Of a stretch of DNA of 62,899 nt, positions 9,598 through 16,438 are shown one piece after another (the stretch's first letter is position 1; each line of letters opens with the position of its first letter). The position numbers and the translations under genes are program-made. The stretch lies in the NCBI GenBank assembly GCA_050331455.1, contig JBHJGV010000020.1, positions 1-62,899 on the forward strand, read 5' to 3'. The DNA is from CAYUYV01 sp050331455. GTDB lineage: Bacteria; Pseudomonadota; Alphaproteobacteria; JAJFIK01. Under the pieces are notes generated by a model. That model was not told where the DNA came from. It was given only the letters and a program-made list of their open reading frames with translations, and ran no database searches.

Positions 9598-10722
9598 ATG
9601 ACTTGCCAGCCTGTGACGCTCTACGGCGTTCCCCATTCCCTGTACACCGGTCGGGCCCGCAGCTACCTCATCAAGGCCGACATCGCCTATCGCGAGCAAG
9701 CGCCCAATACGGAACATTATCAGAAGACGGTCGTGCCGCTGGCCGGCGGGCGGCGCGGCTTGCCCACCCTGGAGTGTCCCGACGGCCGGGTGATCCGGGA
9801 CGGCGCCGCCATCATCGACCATTTCGAAGAAGAAACGGGGCACCGCTTCTCACCCAAAACGCCAAAGCATCGCTTCTTCAGCCGCCTGTTCGATGTGATC
9901 GGTGCGGAAGGGTTTTTGCGCCCCGCCATGCACTATCGCTGGAACTTCGAGACCGAGAATCTCGACTATCTGAATTTCCATTTCGAAATGCTCACGCCGC
10001 GCGGCGATGTCGGCGTGGGCATGGCCCGTAAAGTCGCCGACCAGATGCGCCGGGCCACCGTCGGCTTCGGCGTGACCCCGCAGACCCGCGATCTGGTCGA
10101 ACAGCTCTATGCGGAGCAACTCGGCGCCCTGGATCGTCATTTCGCGGCGTATCCCTATGTGCTGGGAGGGCGCCCCTGCATCGGCGATTTCGGCCTGATC
10201 GCACCGCTCTTTGGCCATCTGGGCCGCGATCCAAAGCCCCTTTCGCTGATGCTGACGCATGGCATGCATGTCTTCCGCTGGGTCGAGCGCATGAACCGGC
10301 GCGACGCCGACCTCGTCGAGTTCGGGCATCAGGGCGAGACCTATTTGGATGCGGACGAGATTCCCAACACGTTGACGGACCTGCTCCGCGTCATGGCGGA
10401 AGACTTCGTGCCGGAAACCCTGGCGGCGGCGGACACGATCAATGCCTGGATCGCCCAGCAGGGCGACCTGGCGCCGGGCACCGAATGCGCCCGCGCGGTG
10501 GGCCTGGCCGCATTCGAGCTGCGCGGCACCGCGATTGGCGCCATTGCACAGCCCTACCGCTTTTACCTTCTGAAGCGGGCACAGGACGCCTATGCGGCGC
10601 TTGAAAAGGACGATCAGCAGGCGGTCAAAACCATTCTCGACGCTTGCGCGATGACGCCCGTGCTCAGCGCGACCCTGACCCGCGGCATCGGGCGCAAGGA
10701 CAATCTGGAAGTCTGGCTTTGA
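9598..10722 (+). CDS. Glutathione S-transferase family protein
   Basis: 374 residues, start ATG 9598 after AGAGAGAGGATCGG. A thioredoxin-fold N-terminal domain (TLYGVPHSLYTGRARSYLIK; VVPLAGG; DGAAIIDHFE) is followed by an alpha-helical GST domain (YPYVLGGRPCIGDFGLIAPL, the GxxxSxxD-like fold motif with D in IGDFG). The protein is longer than typical GSTs (about 200-230 residues), with an extra C-terminal helical region. It is the intact member of a tandem pair with the pseudogene upstream. The substrate is unknown. Confidence 0.85.
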   Translation: MTCQPVTLYGVPHSLYTGRARSYLIKADIAYREQAPNTEHYQKTVVPLAGGRRGLPTLECPDGRVIRDGAAIIDHFEEETGHRFSPKTPKHRFFSRLFDVIGAEGFLRPAMHYRWNFETENLDYLNFHFEMLTPRGDVGVGMARKVADQMRRATVGFGVTPQTRDLVEQLYAEQLGALDRHFAAYPYVLGGRPCIGDFGLIAPLFGHLGRDPKPLSLMLTHGMHVFRWVERMNRRDADLVEFGHQGETYLDADEIPNTLTDLLRVMAEDFVPETLAAADTINAWIAQQGDLAPGTECARAVGLAAFELRGTAIGAIAQPYRFYLLKRAQDAYAALEKDDQQAVKTILDACAMTPVLSATLTRGIGRKDNLEVWL

Positions 10723-10851
10723 TGCCGACGAGGCGGTGAGACGCTGCCAGGAGGCCCGCGCCCGCTCATCATGCATCGTCCTGGACGCACTCCGGGCGCG
10801 CCCGCCGGATGTCCGTAAACATCAGCGGCTCTGGCCCATGGGTGGAGCGCG

Positions 10852-10944
10852 CTGGCCACGCGGAAGCCCCTGTTGTTGTTCCGGTTCTTGGGATTGTTCC
10901 TGTTGCGGTTTGCCGAGCGGAGGTTCTGTGGGGTGTTGTTCCCA
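10852..10944 (-). repeat. DGR template repeat (TR)
   Basis: Read on the minus strand this 93-bp segment is dominated by AAC/AAT/AAG codons and would encode NRNRNNPKNRNNNRGFRVA, the classic Asn-rich look of a diversity-generating retroelement template. It aligns without gaps to 11202-11294 and 13135-13227. Against VR1 there are 24 substitutions, 17 of them at template A; against VR2 there are 14, 12 of them at template A. A makes up only about one third of the bases. One end (10852-10865, minus TTCCGCGTGGCCAG) is invariant in all three copies and corresponds to the initiation-of-mutagenic-homology end. Confidence 0.92.
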
Positions 10945-10977
10945 CCGTCGACCTTGGTCGGCGGAGCGACCAAGAGG
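10945..10977. repeat. Hairpin-bearing insertion next to the TR
   Basis: Relative to VR1, the TR region carries about 33 extra bases here. They contain a perfect 8-bp inverted repeat (CTTGGTCG 10953-10960, GCGGAG loop, CGACCAAG 10967-10974). Homology to the target gene resumes at 10978. Confidence 0.7.
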
Positions 10978-11004
10978 GACCCGCCGCGCAGAACACGACG
11001 CGAG
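10978..11004 (-). repeat. Outer block of TR-target homology
   Basis: 27 bp essentially identical to 11295-11321 of the TIR-FGE gene, encoding the conserved FGE segment SRRVLRGGS on the minus strand. It shows that the TR locus derives from, or pairs with, the 3' end of the target gene and extends upstream of the mutagenised part. Confidence 0.8.
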
Positions 11005-11124
11005 GGGACGATGCAGGGATGATGGCCGCCCACATCAAGGTCACGCAGGCGTAAACAGGCAGAACACGTCCGAGGCTATCACCATCATCATGGTCGAGCG
11101 TGCCACGAGTCGAGGGCAGACCCT

Positions 11125-11152
11125 CAAAAATTTTCGAACCCGCTTCGCGGGT
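11125..11152 (-). terminator. Rho-independent terminator of the TIR-FGE gene
   Basis: On the minus strand ACCCGC-GAA-GCGGGT is followed by TCGAAAATTTTTG. The hairpin plus T-run begins about 40 bp after the stop codon at 11192. Confidence 0.7.
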
Positions 11153-11159
11153 GGAAGGC

Positions 11160-11174
11160 GCGGGCTGCGCCCGC
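11160..11174 (-). repeat. Hairpin downstream of VR1
   Basis: A 6-bp GC stem with a 3-nt loop (GCGGGC TGC GCCCGC). It lies exactly 27 bp from the end of VR1 and is duplicated at the same 27-bp distance from VR2 (13093-13107). The TR lacks it. In the Bordetella phage DGR a stem-loop just downstream of the VR aids target recognition; the same role here is inference. Confidence 0.65.
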
Positions 11175-11191
11175 CGTTAGGGGGAAGGGTG

Positions 11192-12688
11192 TTAAAGCGT
11201 CCTGGCCACGCGGAAACCGATCCTGCTGAACCGGTACGAGGGATAGCTCCAGTTGCGGATAGCCGAGCGGAGGATCTGCGGTCTGCTGCCCCAAGACCCG
11301 CCGCGCAGAACACGACGCGAGCAATTCCCGCCATTGGCTGCCATCCAGGCGGACCCATCCCTGGGCGCCCTATTATAGTTTTCGTGCCAACAATCCTGAA
11401 CCCATTCCCAGACATTGCCGTGCATGTCGTGGACGCCGAACGCATTTCGCGGATAGGACCCAACCGGCATCGTCTTCTTGTGATAAGTTCCTTTCGGTCC
11501 ACCAATATAGGCGTAGCTGCCATCATAGTTCGCCTGGTCCGGCGTGATCGTGTTCCCGAAGTAAAACGGCGTCGTCGTCCCGGCCCGCGCCACATATTCC
11601 CACTCCGCCTCAGACAGCAGGCGATACCGCTCTCCCGTCTCCCGGCTCAGCCATTGCACATAGGCCTGGGCATCGTTCCAATCGACATTGATCACAGGCC
11701 GATTGCCCCGGCCCCAGCCATAGTCACCGCCCGCGCCTTCCGGGCCCGCGCCGTTGCAACCGCCATCGGTCACGCAGGCCTCCCACTCAGCCCACGTCAC
11801 CTCATACGTGCCCGCCGCGAACTGATATCCGATCCGAACCGTCCGCTGCGGGCCTTCATTGCTGCCGCGTCCTGGCTCGCTGTCGGGCGACCCCCTGCGG
11901 AACTCACCCGACGGGATCACCACCATTTCAGGGCCCTGCCCGCCACCGCTCAGCGTATCGCGGAAGGTCTGGCCGGGGCGGTACTGAGGATGCGGCAGCA
12001 ATGGCGGCACGCTAACGACGATTGTTACGATCGCGGCTGCCGTTGCCAAAAGGCCACCGGCGAGCTTGGCTCCCCTTCCCGAGTCACGTCCCGGGCGCGC
12101 GGCCTTCAGGCGTTCAATCCGCGCCCTTGCCAGGCCGGCGAACTGGGCCCCCGTTCCGAACCGATCCAGATAGGCCTCGTACTCTTCAGGCCGCTGCGGC
12201 GTCGCCAGAGAAATCGATCGCCAGTATTCGGCTTCTACGGCAAAGGCATCCAGCGCCTGTTCGACCGCCGCCTCGGTTTGCCGGGGTGGCGCGGGGGGCG
12301 GGCCCGCCTTCTTCTGGACGGCGGCGAGGATAGACTGGACGGCGGGGGCGTCCGTTTCGCCAGACCATCCGATCAGGCTTTCAGTGTGGAGGTTGCCAAA
12401 GCCGAAGGGCGGTTCGACCGGTTCGATGAGGACGGGAACGATGATGCCCAGCCGACGGGCAAGGTCCGCCTCCTCGAGCACCCAATGGCTCTCGATGGAT
12501 TTTTCTGACCACAGCACAATCGCCGCCTTGGCTTTGCGCAAGACAGCGTCGATTTCCTTGGCGAACTGGTCGCCTGACAGAAGACTGACGTCCCACCAGA
12601 CCGAGTAGCCCTTTCGAGTCAGAACCTCCGCCAGCGCCTTGGCCATCGCGCGCTCTTCGCGTTTGTAGCTGATGAATATGTCCGCCAT
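11192..12688 (-). CDS. TIR-transmembrane-FGE (C-type-lectin fold) DGR target protein
   Basis: 498 residues. An N-terminal TIR domain (about 1-130) has IFISYKREER, a VWWD box and WVLEEADLA, which holds the candidate catalytic Glu of TIR NADases. A linker follows, then one TM (about 206-225, LAGGLLATAAAIVTIVVSV), then a formylglycine-generating-enzyme/SUMF1-type domain (about 245-498: MVVIPSGEF, YEVTWAEWEACV, RLLSEAEWEYVARAG, HGNVWEW, RVLRGGSW, GFRVA). The FGE part lacks the catalytic cysteines, so it is a binding fold and not a sulfatase maturase. Residues about 466-496 are VR1. The topology predicts a cytosolic TIR and an exported, retroelement-diversified ligand-binding head. The start at 12688 has GGGGAGG 11 nt upstream. 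Known DGRs often diversify this fold; the immune role is inference. Confidence 0.92.
   Translation of the reverse strand: MADIFISYKREERAMAKALAEVLTRKGYSVWWDVSLLSGDQFAKEIDAVLRKAKAAIVLWSEKSIESHWVLEEADLARRLGIIVPVLIEPVEPPFGFGNLHTESLIGWSGETDAPAVQSILAAVQKKAGPPPAPPRQTEAAVEQALDAFAVEAEYWRSISLATPQRPEEYEAYLDRFGTGAQFAGLARARIERLKAARPGRDSGRGAKLAGGLLATAAAIVTIVVSVPPLLPHPQYRPGQTFRDTLSGGGQGPEMVVIPSGEFRRGSPDSEPGRGSNEGPQRTVRIGYQFAAGTYEVTWAEWEACVTDGGCNGAGPEGAGGDYGWGRGNRPVINVDWNDAQAYVQWLSRETGERYRLLSEAEWEYVARAGTTTPFYFGNTITPDQANYDGSYAYIGGPKGTYHKKTMPVGSYPRNAFGVHDMHGNVWEWVQDCWHENYNRAPRDGSAWMAANGGNCSRRVLRGGSWGSRPQILRSAIRNWSYPSYRFSRIGFRVARTL
11202..11294 (-). repeat. DGR variable repeat 1 (VR1)
   Basis: This is the last ~31 codons of the TIR-FGE gene. 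Template codons AAC AGG AAC AAT become AAC TGG AGC TAT here, and the run of template Asn becomes I, S, Y, Y, F, S and so on. 17 of 24 differences from the TR are at template A. The seven others cluster at the two ends, as expected from partial conversion or later drift. Confidence 0.9.
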
Positions 12689-12747
12689 CGCCGCGCTGCC
12701 TCCCCTCGGTCACCCACGAACCAGATAGACCACACCTGAACACCCTG

Positions 12748-13083
12748 TCACCCCGGTTTGCGCTTTCCGCCCGCTCTCTTTTCCCCTAGCACGGCGTTGC
12801 GCAGCTTGCGCGTGTGGGCAAAGCCGGCATGGGCTTGCCAGGCCTGGATGCGGGGGCGGGCCTCGGCTTCGGTCAGCGTGCCGGCGCGGACCCTGTCGCG
12901 CATGGCGCGCAGGCGGCCGCGGAAGCGGGCGATATTCGCCTCCGGCAGGCGGCGGACGCCGTCTGGGATCGGGTGGCGCAGTTTCTCCAGCCCCAGATTG
13001 GCGGCCTTCAGTGGCGCGCGCCGGTCCGGGCAATAGGTCGCCTCGATCAGGTGTTCGAGCACGTCAAGAGCGGTGGCCTGGAG
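12748..13083 (-). pseudogene. Avd accessory protein fused to reverse transcriptase C-terminus (DGR remnant)
   Basis: The first half (ATALDVLEHLIEATYC, LKAANLGLEKLRH) matches the middle helices of the bAvd-like four-helix accessory variability determinant. The second half (NIARFRGRLRAMRDRV, then IQAWQAHAGFAHTRKLR) matches the extreme C-terminus of DGR/group-II-like reverse transcriptases. Avd lacks its first helix and its C-terminus, and the RT lacks all its finger and palm motifs including the catalytic YxDD box. The simplest reading is one deletion from within avd into the 3' end of the RT gene that removed everything between. In canonical order (target-avd-TR-RT) this would also have removed a TR. 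Confidence 0.75.
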
Positions 13084-13092
13084 CCGGGAGTC

Positions 13093-13107
13093 GCGGGCTG
13101 CGCCCGC
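13093..13107 (-). repeat. Hairpin downstream of VR2
   Basis: The same GCGGGC-TGC-GCCCGC stem-loop as after VR1, at the same 27-bp distance. The whole 42-bp block 13093-13134 differs from 11160-11201 at only two positions. One of these turns the TAA stop used after VR1 into a Ser codon, so the VR2 frame reads five residues further. Confidence 0.65.
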
Positions 13108-13109
13108 CG

Positions 13110-13549
13110 TTAGGGGGAAGGGGGTGAAAGCGTCCTGGCCACGCGGAAGCCCCCGTAGTCGTACCGGAATGTGGGATTGTCCCTGATGCGGTTTGCCGAG
13201 CGGAGGATCTGAGGGGTGTTGCTCCAAGTGACGAAGCGCGCCAGCGGATCGGCCGGCATCGACACGTCGCCTTCGAACGCGAAGGCCGGCGCCCCGGCGG
13301 CGGTCGTGGTCTGCTGGACGAGGTCAAGCCCAAGCGGGATCAGGAAGAAAAGGCAGGCGAGCGCGATGTTTGGCGCCAGGCGCCCAGCTTCCACCGCCAC
13401 CACCGCGCCCACGGCCAGCGCCGTCAGGGCAGCAAAATGGCTGTAGCGCTTGACCCGGCCGCGCCATGCCGCGCCCGCCAGGATCGCGATCGGGCGGGCA
13501 AGACCGTAATCGACAAAGCTCCAGGCGATGGACGCAAATGGCCACCTCC
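13110..13549 (-). pseudogene. Remnant target gene carrying VR2, joined to a membrane segment
   Basis: An open frame without a credible start (first ATG at 13412). It encodes a hydrophobic segment (LAPNIALACLFFLIPLGLDL) and then, without any FGE domain, enters the VR directly (SNTPQILRSANRIRDNP, ending GFRVARTLSPPSP). The conserved RVLRGGSW that should precede a VR of this type is missing. The gene is therefore probably a deletion product, though a genuine membrane-anchored minimal target cannot be excluded. The upstream end stops at a TGA near 13550 beside repeat and IS debris. Confidence 0.6.
13135..13227 (-). repeat. DGR variable repeat 2 (VR2)
   Basis: A gapless 93-bp copy of the TR. Template NRNRNNPKNRNNNRGF reads here as NRIRDNPTFRYDYGGF: AAC to ATC, GAC, TTC, TAC, GAC, TAC and AGG to GGG. 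12 of 14 differences are at template A. It is closer to the TR than VR1 is, so it was either the more recent product of mutagenesis or has drifted less. Confidence 0.88.
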
Positions 13550-13783
13550 ATCAACGGGTTTTGTGTGTCTGCTGACGGATGTTTTGGGATGATATCGCGG
13601 TGGGGGCGGACTTGATGGGTCGTATCGGGCTTGGTTTTCCGTTGGCTATGGCGTTTGGGGCCGCGTTGGTCATGCCGTCTGGTGGTTCGGTCCAGACATT
13701 TGAATCCCTTTCGCGGCTGGTCCATTTGCACATGTCTGGGCCATAAGAACCACGAGTGCACCGACCCAGACGGATGGGTGCAG

Positions 13784-13884
13784 GTCGTCGTCGCGAGCGG
13801 CCAAAGGGCGCGCGGCGATCCAGGGCAGAATACTCAGCGTGCGCGGCTCTGGATTGCGTCGTCGCTGACGCTCCTCGCAAAGAC
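13784..13884. repeat. REP-like imperfect palindrome
   Basis: Two arms around a central GCGATCCAGG ... CTCTGGATTGC pair, with outer GTCGCGAGCGG and CGCTCCTCGC. The layout and wording resemble the dispersed intergenic palindromes common in proteobacteria (GCGAGG...GCAATCCAG type). It lies between the VR2 remnant and the IS relic. Confidence 0.5.
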
Positions 13885-13936
13885 AGGATAAGCTGTATCA
13901 CCTGAATGCGTCAGTGCACGAGCAAGGTCATGTTTC

Positions 13937-14014
13937 TAGTGGAGCTTTTGGCTCTGACGCTTGTGTGATGAGCGTGCCGCACAGTGGGACTCAAGCGTCA
14001 GAGCCGCTCCACTA
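13937..14014. repeat. Long inverted repeat at IS remnant edge
   Basis: Arm 1 (13937-13963, starting TAGTGGAGC, ending GGCTCTGACGCTTG) and arm 2 (13992-14014) are reverse complements over 23 bp except for four extra bases in arm 1, with a 28-bp spacer. Arm 2 contains the stop codon of the IS5-type transposase remnant. The repeat is probably an insertion-sequence terminal repeat or two abutting element ends. Confidence 0.6.
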
Positions 14015-14218
14015 GGCGGTCCGTCCGTGCATGATCAGCCTTCGCATCGTGTAGGCGATGTTGCACAGGCCGATTTCGATTTTCGCCCGGTCGATGGCGA
14101 TGGCGATGGTCCTGATGGTCATTCCCATGCGGTGTTTCCGGTCGGCGAAGACATGCTCGACAAAGGCGCGGATCTTGGGCTTCGTCGCATTGCCGCGCTG
14201 TATGTGCGGCGATGGCAC
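14012..14218 (-). pseudogene. IS5-family transposase, C-terminal remnant
   Basis: The frame reads GNATKPKIRAFVEHVFADRK, then HRMGMTIRTIAIA, then CNIAYTMRRLI. This is the end of the DDE domain of IS5/IS1031-type transposases (the RxRVEHVFxxxKxRMG...IRTIG pattern). Everything N-terminal of the final ~70 residues is missing; the frame breaks near 14250. It flanks the decayed DGR and may have contributed to its rearrangement. Confidence 0.7.
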
Positions 14219-14472
14219 GCGGTCGCTCAGACATTCCGGGACACCTGACCGATGATCTTGATGTGCTCAACCTTGAGGCAAATGATTGGATCGATATCAG
14301 GGCGCTGACGAACATCGTCCCGGGGCCGTCTCGCGATAATATGACCTGCACCCATCATCACGACGATGCCACTATCCCTATGATGAGAGTGCGATTCGAG
14401 CCGATCCGGCTGTTGAAGTTTTCGAATGGCGTACAATCGGAGGCGAACGGCGTTCACCCTTTTGTTCCAGGG

Positions 14473-14562
14473 TGGCGGATGGGGTGGGATTCGAACCCAC
14501 GAGACGGTTGCCCGCCTACACGCGTTCCAGGCGTGCGCCTTCGACCACTCGGCCACCCATCC
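14473..14562 (-). tRNA. tRNA-Ser (GGA)
   Basis: A 90-nt cloverleaf with encoded CCA. The acceptor GGATGGG pairs with CCCATCC, the anticodon loop is CTGGAAC (anticodon GGA), there is a long class-II variable arm, and the T-arm has GGTTCGAATCC. Discriminator base G. Confidence 0.96.
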
Positions 14563-14814
14563 GTGCAAGGCCATGACGTGTTTGGATTGCCGCTTGTCGG
14601 GCAATGCCCTGTGTCGGATGTCCAGTGTCGCCACCGCACGCAACCCATCACGGAGCGCGGACTATAGCGGGTCAGGCGGGGCCTGCAAGTCCTCCTGCGG
14701 CTCAAAAAACCGCGCCTCTTGGGGAGTGTTTCCCGAAGGCACCGGAACCACTATCCTCATCCCCGGACACGAGGCGCTGGCCGAAGGGGCAGCAGACGGG
14801 GTGGATCGGGACAC

Positions 14815-15105
14815 ATGGTTATTTTCAGAATTCTGGCGCAAATCCTCATTGCGGCGGCGCTCATGCTTCTCGGCGCCGATGCCTTGGACTCCCTCGAAGC
14901 AGGCACCATCCAACTGCGCAGCCTTGCCGCATTTACCGAATTGCTGCACCTGGGCAATCCGGATCAGGCACTGTCAGCCTGGGACGAGAGCTTTTATCGC
15001 GATGGCCTGCTTTATCTCGTGCGCCTGCCGGCCTGGGTCACCCTGGGCTTCGCCGGCGTCCTGCTGGCCTGGGCGAGCGCGCCGCGCTATCGCGATGGGG
15101 CGTAG
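14815..15105 (+). CDS. Small inner-membrane protein
   Basis: 96 residues from ATG 14815. Two hydrophobic segments (FRILAQILIAAALMLLGADAL and LPAWVTLGFAGVLLAWA) flank a helical loop with HLGNPDQALSAWDESFY. I do not recognise the family. It is followed at 86 bp by another small two-TM protein, so the two may be an operon. Confidence 0.6.
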   Translation: MVIFRILAQILIAAALMLLGADALDSLEAGTIQLRSLAAFTELLHLGNPDQALSAWDESFYRDGLLYLVRLPAWVTLGFAGVLLAWASAPRYRDGA

Positions 15106-15190
15106 AATGGCGAGGGTCATCCGGTGCGCGCCCCTCAAGGGCGACGGGCGAGACCACGCGGCAGAACAGGCGCCATAACAGGAGGGGTTC

Positions 15191-15508
15191 ATGGGTTTCT
15201 TCACACCGCTGCGCTTGATTGCGATGTTCTTCATCGGCGTCGCCGTCGGGGTCCTGGTCGGTGATGTGCAGGACTATTGGAGCAGCGGGGTGTGGTCCTC
15301 GACCCTCACCGGGGAGGCATGGGCCAAGCTGCACTTCACATCGCTCAACGGCTTCCAGGTCGTCATTCAGCGCGAGGAGTATCTGAACGCACCGTGGCTG
15401 TGGAACACCGTGGTGACGCCCTTCCTCCTCACGCCCCTGTGGACGGTCCCTTTGGCGATCGGGGTGCTGTTGCTGGTGATCAAACAGGTCTTTTTCCGGT
15501 CCCGCTGA
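15191..15508 (+). CDS. Small two-TM membrane protein
   Basis: 105 residues with an AGGAGG just upstream. TM1 (LIAMFFIGVAVGVLVGDV) and TM2 (TPLWTVPLAIGVLLLVIKQV) surround a loop with a repeated Trp-rich pattern. Family not recognised. Its general plan is like the preceding ORF. Confidence 0.6.
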   Translation: MGFFTPLRLIAMFFIGVAVGVLVGDVQDYWSSGVWSSTLTGEAWAKLHFTSLNGFQVVIQREEYLNAPWLWNTVVTPFLLTPLWTVPLAIGVLLLVIKQVFFRSR

Positions 15509-15690
15509 AGGGCTTTGCCGACGCCCGTCACCGGCGCTTGGATGATCGAGGCGCCCGGGACAACGCAGACGCCGGGGGCAAGGCAGACGCCGGGGACAAG
15601 GGAGGCCCCAGGGCGTGGGCTGGCCCCTCCCCTGCCCGGATCTACCTCTTGGAGCGCGATGATCCCCACGGCAAAGAGGAGACCGGCACC

Positions 15691-16356
15691 ATGGGTAAAA
15701 TCCTGTCCTATTTCTTCCTGATTCTGACTCTTCTTCTTGTCCTCGCCTATGGAGGCTACCTGGCCGTGGCCAATTCGGTGGAGAAGCCCGATTACGCCGT
15801 TGTTGTCGCGGAGGATGGCTTCGAGATCCGCGATTATCCGCCCATGATCGTCGCCGAAGTCACCACCCGCGGCGACCGTCAGTCCGCCATCAGCGCGGGC
15901 TTCCGTCCCCTCGCCGCCTATATCTTCGCGTCTGAGCGCGACGGCGGGACCATCGCCATGACGGCCCCGGTGACCCAGGACCCCAAAGCCCCCGAGGCCC
16001 GGGACAAGATTGCCATGACCGCGCCGGTAACCCAGACGCCGTCCGGCGCGGGGGAGCGGGAATGGACCGTGCGCTTCATCATGCCGGCGGAATACACCAT
16101 GGAGACCCTGCCACGGCCGGCCAATGCACAGGTGCGTCTGGTGGAGATCCCGGCCCGGCGCCGTGCGGCGGTGCGCTTCAGCGGCTACCCCTCCGATGAG
16201 CTGTTCGAAGAGAAAGAGGCCGCCCTGCGGGCCTGGCTCGATGGCCGGTCCCTCACGCCCGCGGGCAGCGCGACCTATGCCTATTATAATGATCCGTTCA
16301 CGCCGGGTTTCATGCGGCGCAACGAAGTGCTGTTCGACCTCGGCGACGCGCCCTGA
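15691..16356 (+). CDS. SOUL family haem-binding protein
   Basis: 221 residues starting at ATG 15691, with AGAGGAG about 9 nt upstream. An N-terminal signal or anchor (YFFLILTLLLVLAYGGYLAV) precedes a SOUL/HEBP domain (YAVVVAEDGFEIRDYPPMIV, IAMTAPVTQDP, IAMTAPVTQTP, FIMPAEYTMETLP). The repeated IAMTAPV motif is diagnostic. It probably binds haem or tetrapyrrole in the periplasm. The intervening 15510-15690 contains short GAC/GGG-rich repeats but no gene. Confidence 0.9.
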   Translation: MGKILSYFFLILTLLLVLAYGGYLAVANSVEKPDYAVVVAEDGFEIRDYPPMIVAEVTTRGDRQSAISAGFRPLAAYIFASERDGGTIAMTAPVTQDPKAPEARDKIAMTAPVTQTPSGAGEREWTVRFIMPAEYTMETLPRPANAQVRLVEIPARRRAAVRFSGYPSDELFEEKEAALRAWLDGRSLTPAGSATYAYYNDPFTPGFMRRNEVLFDLGDAP

Positions 16357-16438
16357 CCGGCCCCGGCGGGTCCGCGCGGAAAATCGGAGTCCGAAAATGG
16401 CGAGCGGCGCGCACCGGCGGCTGCTATGACCCCACCCC

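Noticed and set aside
9217..10722. 501-residue ORF spanning the GST pair
   Set aside because: It begins inside the frameshifted pseudogene. The true start of the intact gene is ATG 9598 with its own ribosome site.
10614..11033. Minus-strand ORF with Asn-rich segment (NRNRNNPKNRNNN)
   Set aside because: The Asn run is the TR read as protein. Frame continuity is expected in a TR, and the rest lies antisense to the GST gene end, so I do not call it a gene.
11192..12688. TIR-FGE protein as the sulfatase-activating enzyme for the sulfatase at 6404
   Set aside because: It lacks the catalytic Cys pair of FGE, and its C-terminus is a DGR variable region.
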